This document shows positions 20,104-23,565 of a DNA stretch of 23,565 nucleotides, in pieces. Within the stretch, counting starts at the first letter, position 1, and each line of letters opens with the position of its first letter. The notes under the pieces are model-generated. The model had not been told where the DNA came from. It saw nothing but the letters and a program-made list of their open reading frames with translations, and did not search any database. The translations under genes were made by a program, and so were the position numbers. Source of the stretch: Candidatus Levyibacteriota bacterium (GTDB taxonomy: Bacteria; Patescibacteriota; Microgenomatia; Levybacterales; UBA12049). The stretch is taken from positions 1 through 23,565 of the forward strand of contig CAIQLZ010000047.1 in the NCBI GenBank assembly GCA_903872785.1, in the 5' to 3' direction.

Positions 20104-21234
20104 ATGAAAATTTCTCTAATTTCCGAAAGGCTGCAGAAGGGTGTCTTATTTGTAAATCATGCAGTTTCCAGCAGGAGCCAGCTCCCCACGCTTTTAAATT
20201 TTTTAATAGAGGCGAGGGAGGGAAAGCTGGTAATTAGCGCAACCGACCTGGAAATAGGCATAACGGTAGAGGTGCCGGGGAAAACAGAGAAGGACGGGGC
20301 GGTAACGGTTCCCGCAAAGACATTTACGGAAATGGCGGGAACAATCTCTTCTGGCAAGATAAGCCTTGAAACAACCCACGAGGGGCTGGTTTTAGCAGGG
20401 GAAAAAGAAAAAACAATTTTCCAAACAACCCCCGCAGACGAATTTCCAAGACTATATGAAGAAAAAGGCAAACAGGTAATGGTTTTGCGCAGGGAGACAA
20501 TGGAAAAAGACTTCTCAAGGGTTGTTTTTGCAGCCAGTCCTGATTCAGAAAGACCAGCTCTTTCAGGGGTTCTAATTAAAGAAGAAAAAGACGGCTTCTT
20601 ATTGGTTGCAACAGACGGCTATAGGCTTTCATTGAAAAACCATGCCCTTCAAGATGTAAGAAAGATGCGTCCAGAAGAAGGTGTTTCCATGCTTGTTCCA
20701 GCCCGCGTTATTAGAGAGTTGATTCAGATGGGGAAAGACGGGGGTGGGGAAGATATAAGGGTTTATGCAGCAAAGGAAAAAAATCAAATAATTTTTATTC
20801 AAAACGAAACCACATTGGTTGGCAGGCTAATTGAGGCGGAATTTCCTAATTATGAAAAAATAATTCCTACAGATTTTTCTACAAAAACGGTTCTTGAGAA
20901 AGATGGTTTGCAAAAAGCCATAAAAGCAGGATACGTGTTTGCTAGGCAAACAGCCGGAATAATTAAGCTTTCTATAGAGAAAAGCAGGGTGTTGGTTTCA
21001 GCAAATGCGCCATCTGTTGGTAAGAATTTAATTGAAGTTGGGGCAAAAACAATGGGGGAAGAGAATGAAATTGCGTTTAATGCTAGATATCTTTTGGATT
21101 TTTTAGCAAATTCAACCAGTGAGGAAATTTCTTTTGAAATGACCGGCCCCCTTAATCCTGGTGTTTTCAAGGAAACCAATGATCCGTCTTTTATGCACTT
21201 AATAATGCCAATCAGGGTGCAGGAGTCGGCGTAA
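20104..21234 (+). CDS. dnaN: DNA polymerase III beta sliding clamp
   Basis: The ring-shaped clamp that tethers DNA polymerase III to DNA. The 376-residue product begins MKISLISERLQKGVLFVNHA and has three clamp domains; typical segments are LPTLLNFLIEA, SATDLEIGI, VVFAASPDSERPALSGVLI and LLVATDGYRLS. It ends FMHLIMPIRV, the usual hydrophobic C-terminal pocket region. I chose the ATG at 20104; the frame is open upstream to 20041, but that part overlaps the promoter and box cluster. No clear Shine-Dalgarno is visible. The last 23 nt overlap the end of the opposite 73-aa gene. Confidence 0.97.
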   Translation: MKISLISERLQKGVLFVNHAVSSRSQLPTLLNFLIEAREGKLVISATDLEIGITVEVPGKTEKDGAVTVPAKTFTEMAGTISSGKISLETTHEGLVLAGEKEKTIFQTTPADEFPRLYEEKGKQVMVLRRETMEKDFSRVVFAASPDSERPALSGVLIKEEKDGFLLVATDGYRLSLKNHALQDVRKMRPEEGVSMLVPARVIRELIQMGKDGGGEDIRVYAAKEKNQIIFIQNETTLVGRLIEAEFPNYEKIIPTDFSTKTVLEKDGLQKAIKAGYVFARQTAGIIKLSIEKSRVLVSANAPSVGKNLIEVGAKTMGEENEIAFNARYLLDFLANSTSEEISFEMTGPLNPGVFKETNDPSFMHLIMPIRVQESA

Positions 21235-21433
21235 GTGATTGAGAAGGGGCCCCTGGAGCAACACCAGATAAAATAACTACAAGAGTTGCGATAACAATAA
21301 TTATTATTACCCCAACAACCAGTGTGGTTGGATTTAAAGCTTTTTTTGCAATTTCTTGTACAATTATATTTGCAAATGTTTTGCCAACGCCTCCCTTATT
21401 TTGAGATTGATTGCTTTCTTTGGGTGTGGGCAT
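21212..21433 (-). CDS. Small single-helix membrane protein following the VirB4-like gene
   Basis: A 73-residue protein without a known family. The N-terminal ~35 residues are polar (MPTPKESNQSQNKGG), one transmembrane helix spans ~36-58 (NPTTLVVGVIIIIVIATLVVIL), and the short tail is rich in Pro, Thr and Ala. It starts 3 nt after the VirB4-like stop and is probably co-transcribed. Its size and single helix recall small subunits of secretion or pilus machines, but no specific match is claimed. It overlaps the 3' end of dnaN by 23 nt on the other strand. Confidence 0.65.
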   Translation of the reverse strand: MPTPKESNQSQNKGGVGKTFANIIVQEIAKKALNPTTLVVGVIIIIVIATLVVILSGVAPGAPSQSLTPTPAP

Positions 21434-21436
21434 AAT

Positions 21437-23440
21437 TTAGAAAAACTCCTTTTCTTCCTGAGTTTTTGTCACAGGGGGATCGCTTTGATTTGGGGGAATG
21501 GATGGTTGGGGAGTCAGTCCTTGCTCCCGATCTGTATTGTTGACGGTCTGCTGCAAGGATGCGAGATTATTAACCTGTTGAGGGCTTGATTGGTCGGCTA
21601 TGTTGGTTGGGCTAACTTGAGATGTGGATGGCCCTTCCGGGGCAGATAATGGTTTGGGAGTAGCATTTCTTTCTTGCATTTCATTTATCTCTTGTGGATT
21701 AGAGGTTGCAAGTTCTTTTTCAAATTGAGCAGCCACTACCCTAATTGAAACATGGCTTTGTCCTGCAAAAAATAATCCTTCGCCAACTCCTGCGGACAGC
21801 AATAGATCTTTTTCCCCCTGTGATAAATAAAATGTTTGACAAACAGAGTCTATTTCAGTTGGGCTTTGCTTTAACAAAATTTGTATTGAAGAATTAGATA
21901 AGATAGCTTTTCCATAGTCTGTTGACAAGAAGTCTTGAACATCCTGGGTTGCAGTTGTCAGCGCAAGATAATATTTTCTGGCTCTTTTAGCAATGCCGTA
22001 AACAAAAGAAGCTGAGTCTTCATACTTCATGAGGTACCACGCTTCATCCAAAATAAGTAAGCGTTTTTTTAAAGTTTTTCTAATTTTCGTCCAGACAAAG
22101 TCCAAAACAATATGCATGGCAATGGGCCTTAATTGGTCCTCGAGCGCTTTGACAGAGAAAGCAGTAAAGGGATTTGTGATGTCAAAATTTGATTGTTGAT
22201 TAAACAATCCGCTTAAGCTCCCTTTGATAAATTTTTCCAGACGTAGGGCGAGCTCACTGGCATTGGGGTCCTCCATGCCCAAAAGTGTTTTGTAAAGATC
22301 TTCCATTAATGGAGGTTGTTTTTTTTGAGTTGCCGGATCCGTGGTAATGCCCTTTTGTCTGTAAGTTTCCACCAGCGCCCGATCTAAAATTGCGTCATGA
22401 ACCGCACTTAATTCTCCCATCACGATTTTCAAAAGTCCGTGCAGGGAAAGTATTTTTAATCCCAATTCATTTTCTCCTTCCACATACATTCCGGATAAAT
22501 CAAATGGGTTGATTTTGATTGGAGAACTTGGGGTAAAAGAAACATATTCTCCGCCAAAAGTTTTTGTAATTGCCTCGTATTCGCCTTCAGGATCAATAAT
22601 GATCAATTCTGTTCCGAACATGAATTGACGCATTGCCTCCAGTTTTATCAAGAAAGATTTTCCCGCTCCGGATTTTCCGAAAACAACTTCGTTGGCATTT
22701 TCTAAAGAAAACCTATCAAAAATAATTAAGGATCCGTTTTGTTGGTTTAATCCATACATGATGCCTTTATCTTGTGTTAGGGTTGCAGAGGTAAAGGGAA
22801 AGGTAGAGGCAAGAGAAGTTGTGTCCATATTTCTGGTTATAAAAAGATCATCAGTTCCAAAAGGTATTGTTGATTTAAACCCTTCTTCCATTTGTAAAGT
22901 TGATAATTTGGGGAGAATTAGAAGGGAGGAAAGCGTTGACTCAAGCCTTTTTGCTGTTTGATTTAACTCTGCCAGAGAATCTGAATATAAAGTTATGTAA
23001 AGGCTCATTTGAAAAAATCTTTCAATTCCCTTAGCTAATTCTTCCGTTAATCCCTGTGCATCTTCTAAGGCTGCCTGAACTTTAGCGTCAACCACAAGTC
23101 CTTGATCAAGCTGAGAAGAAATGGTTGCTTCCATTTCTGCTGTTTTTCGCCTTAAATCCGATAGCACATCAGATGAAGATGTTGGGTAGATGAACATAGA
23201 AATATTTAAAGAGTGACTGAAATCAATAACTGGAGATAGCCAGTTGGGGGAAACATAGCGCGGATAACCAACAACAAAAAAAGTTTTATAGAATCTTTCT
23301 CCAACCCTAATGCAATTAAAGTCAACTTCAACAGAGGAAGGAGCAATCACATCGATTAAGGAGACCATTCCTTTCTCAATAGTTTTTGTGGGGGAAGCAT
23401 CTTTTTCGTTTTGATTTATTTTCTTTTTATTAAAAAGCAT
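21437..23440 (-). CDS. VirB4-like type IV secretion ATPase
   Basis: A 667-residue P-loop ATPase of the VirB4/TraC group, which powers type IV secretion or conjugative pilus assembly. Residues 1-~230 are the accessory domain (with FYKTFFVVGYPRYVSPNWL early on). Walker A is GKSGAGKS (255-262), followed by LIIIDPEGEYEAI. Walker B is RLLILDEAWYLM (D465, E466), followed by the TTATQDVQDF strand. The last ~80 residues are a Pro/Gln/Ser/Asn-rich, probably disordered tail. A partial gene ends 2 nt before its start and the 73-aa membrane protein follows. The VirD4-like gene ~18 kb away may serve the same machine; no pilin, relaxase or core-channel genes are visible here. Confidence 0.85.
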   Translation of the reverse strand: MLFNKKKINQNEKDASPTKTIEKGMVSLIDVIAPSSVEVDFNCIRVGERFYKTFFVVGYPRYVSPNWLSPVIDFSHSLNISMFIYPTSSSDVLSDLRRKTAEMEATISSQLDQGLVVDAKVQAALEDAQGLTEELAKGIERFFQMSLYITLYSDSLAELNQTAKRLESTLSSLLILPKLSTLQMEEGFKSTIPFGTDDLFITRNMDTTSLASTFPFTSATLTQDKGIMYGLNQQNGSLIIFDRFSLENANEVVFGKSGAGKSFLIKLEAMRQFMFGTELIIIDPEGEYEAITKTFGGEYVSFTPSSPIKINPFDLSGMYVEGENELGLKILSLHGLLKIVMGELSAVHDAILDRALVETYRQKGITTDPATQKKQPPLMEDLYKTLLGMEDPNASELALRLEKFIKGSLSGLFNQQSNFDITNPFTAFSVKALEDQLRPIAMHIVLDFVWTKIRKTLKKRLLILDEAWYLMKYEDSASFVYGIAKRARKYYLALTTATQDVQDFLSTDYGKAILSNSSIQILLKQSPTEIDSVCQTFYLSQGEKDLLLSAGVGEGLFFAGQSHVSIRVVAAQFEKELATSNPQEINEMQERNATPKPLSAPEGPSTSQVSPTNIADQSSPQQVNNLASLQQTVNNTDREQGLTPQPSIPPNQSDPPVTKTQEEKEFF

Positions 23441-23442
23441 AT

Positions 23443-23565
23443 TTAAATTTTTCCTTGTTCTACTGCTCCGTTGGGAAGTGAATTAATTTTTACAAAAGAA
23501 TTTTTAACTCCTTGAGTAATTGCGTTAATTTGCTCAACATCTCCGTTAAAAATTTCGTGAAATAG
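23443..23565 (-). CDS. Partial gene upstream of the VirB4-like gene (C-terminus only)
   Basis: The minus strand is open from the window edge to TAA at 23443-23445, giving the last 40 residues, which include INAITQGVKNSFVKINSLP and end NGAVEQGKI. The stop lies 2 nt before the VirB4-like ATG, so this is an upstream member of that operon. In other type IV systems a small membrane protein (PrgI/VirB3 type) often precedes VirB4, but the visible part is hydrophilic and does not allow assignment. Confidence 0.55.
   Translation of the reverse strand, partial: LFHEIFNGDVEQINAITQGVKNSFVKINSLPNGAVEQGKI

Noticed and set aside
1..23565. CRISPR arrays, tRNA or rRNA genes, complete insertion sequences, rho-independent terminators
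   Set aside because: I saw no spaced direct repeats, cloverleaf-like sequences, transposase genes, or GC-rich hairpins followed by T-runs that I could support.

Overview
The window is AT-rich bacterial chromosome around a replication origin (oriC). The order rpmH-rnpA-yidD-yidC-khpB on the minus strand, an AT-rich gap with DnaA boxes, then dnaA and dnaN on the plus strand, is the classical bacterial origin neighbourhood. Compact housekeeping proteins (valyl-tRNA synthetase of 708 aa, KhpB/Jag without its N-terminal domain), a DUF4012 protein, and VirB4/VirD4-like ATPases beside the origin suggest a Candidate Phyla Radiation (Patescibacteria) member, perhaps Microgenomates; this is inference from gene content. 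TGA is a normal stop (for example ruvA and rnpA end with TGA overlapping the next ATG), which argues against the code-25 lineages Gracilibacteria, Absconditabacteria and SR1.

Layout, left to right. 1-119: start of a helix-turn-helix protein running off the edge. 205-2968: two-gene minus-strand operon of a small disordered protein and a VirD4/TraG-like membrane ATPase. 3078-5828: three-gene minus-strand operon of a non-canonical NRAMP-family transporter, a 67-aa one-helix membrane protein, and a soluble PRC-barrel/MgtE_N/CBS protein. The NRAMP metal-site motifs and the MgtE sensor module point to magnesium rather than manganese or iron. It has a ~140-nt leader with two mutually exclusive stems and a possible 15-codon leader ORF. 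6136-8393: ruvB, ruvA, then ruvC, split by a decayed cupin gene fragment on the opposite strand. 8444-9196: rplY (L25/CTC), divergent from ruvC through two promoters sharing one inverted repeat. 9211-11788: valS followed by a membrane/TPR-like protein. 11893-16345: rnhA, a large DUF4012 protein and a degenerate P-loop/winged-helix protein. 16477-18448: the ribosomal L34/RNase P/membrane-insertion operon. 18449-21234: oriC, dnaA, dnaN. 21212-23565: minus-strand VirB4-like operon whose last gene overlaps the end of dnaN tail to tail.

Two themes run through the window. Most first-in-operon genes (rpmH, valS, rnhA, ruvA, ruvC, rplY) have a recognisable -10 element only 6 to 11 nt before the start codon and no Shine-Dalgarno, so their mRNAs should be leaderless or nearly so; the NRAMP operon and dnaA, with long structured leaders, stand out as regulated exceptions. 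Second, DnaA likely controls its own gene: a perfect DnaA box lies between the -35 and -10 of the dnaA promoter. The most novel-looking element is the NRAMP-operon leader RNA.
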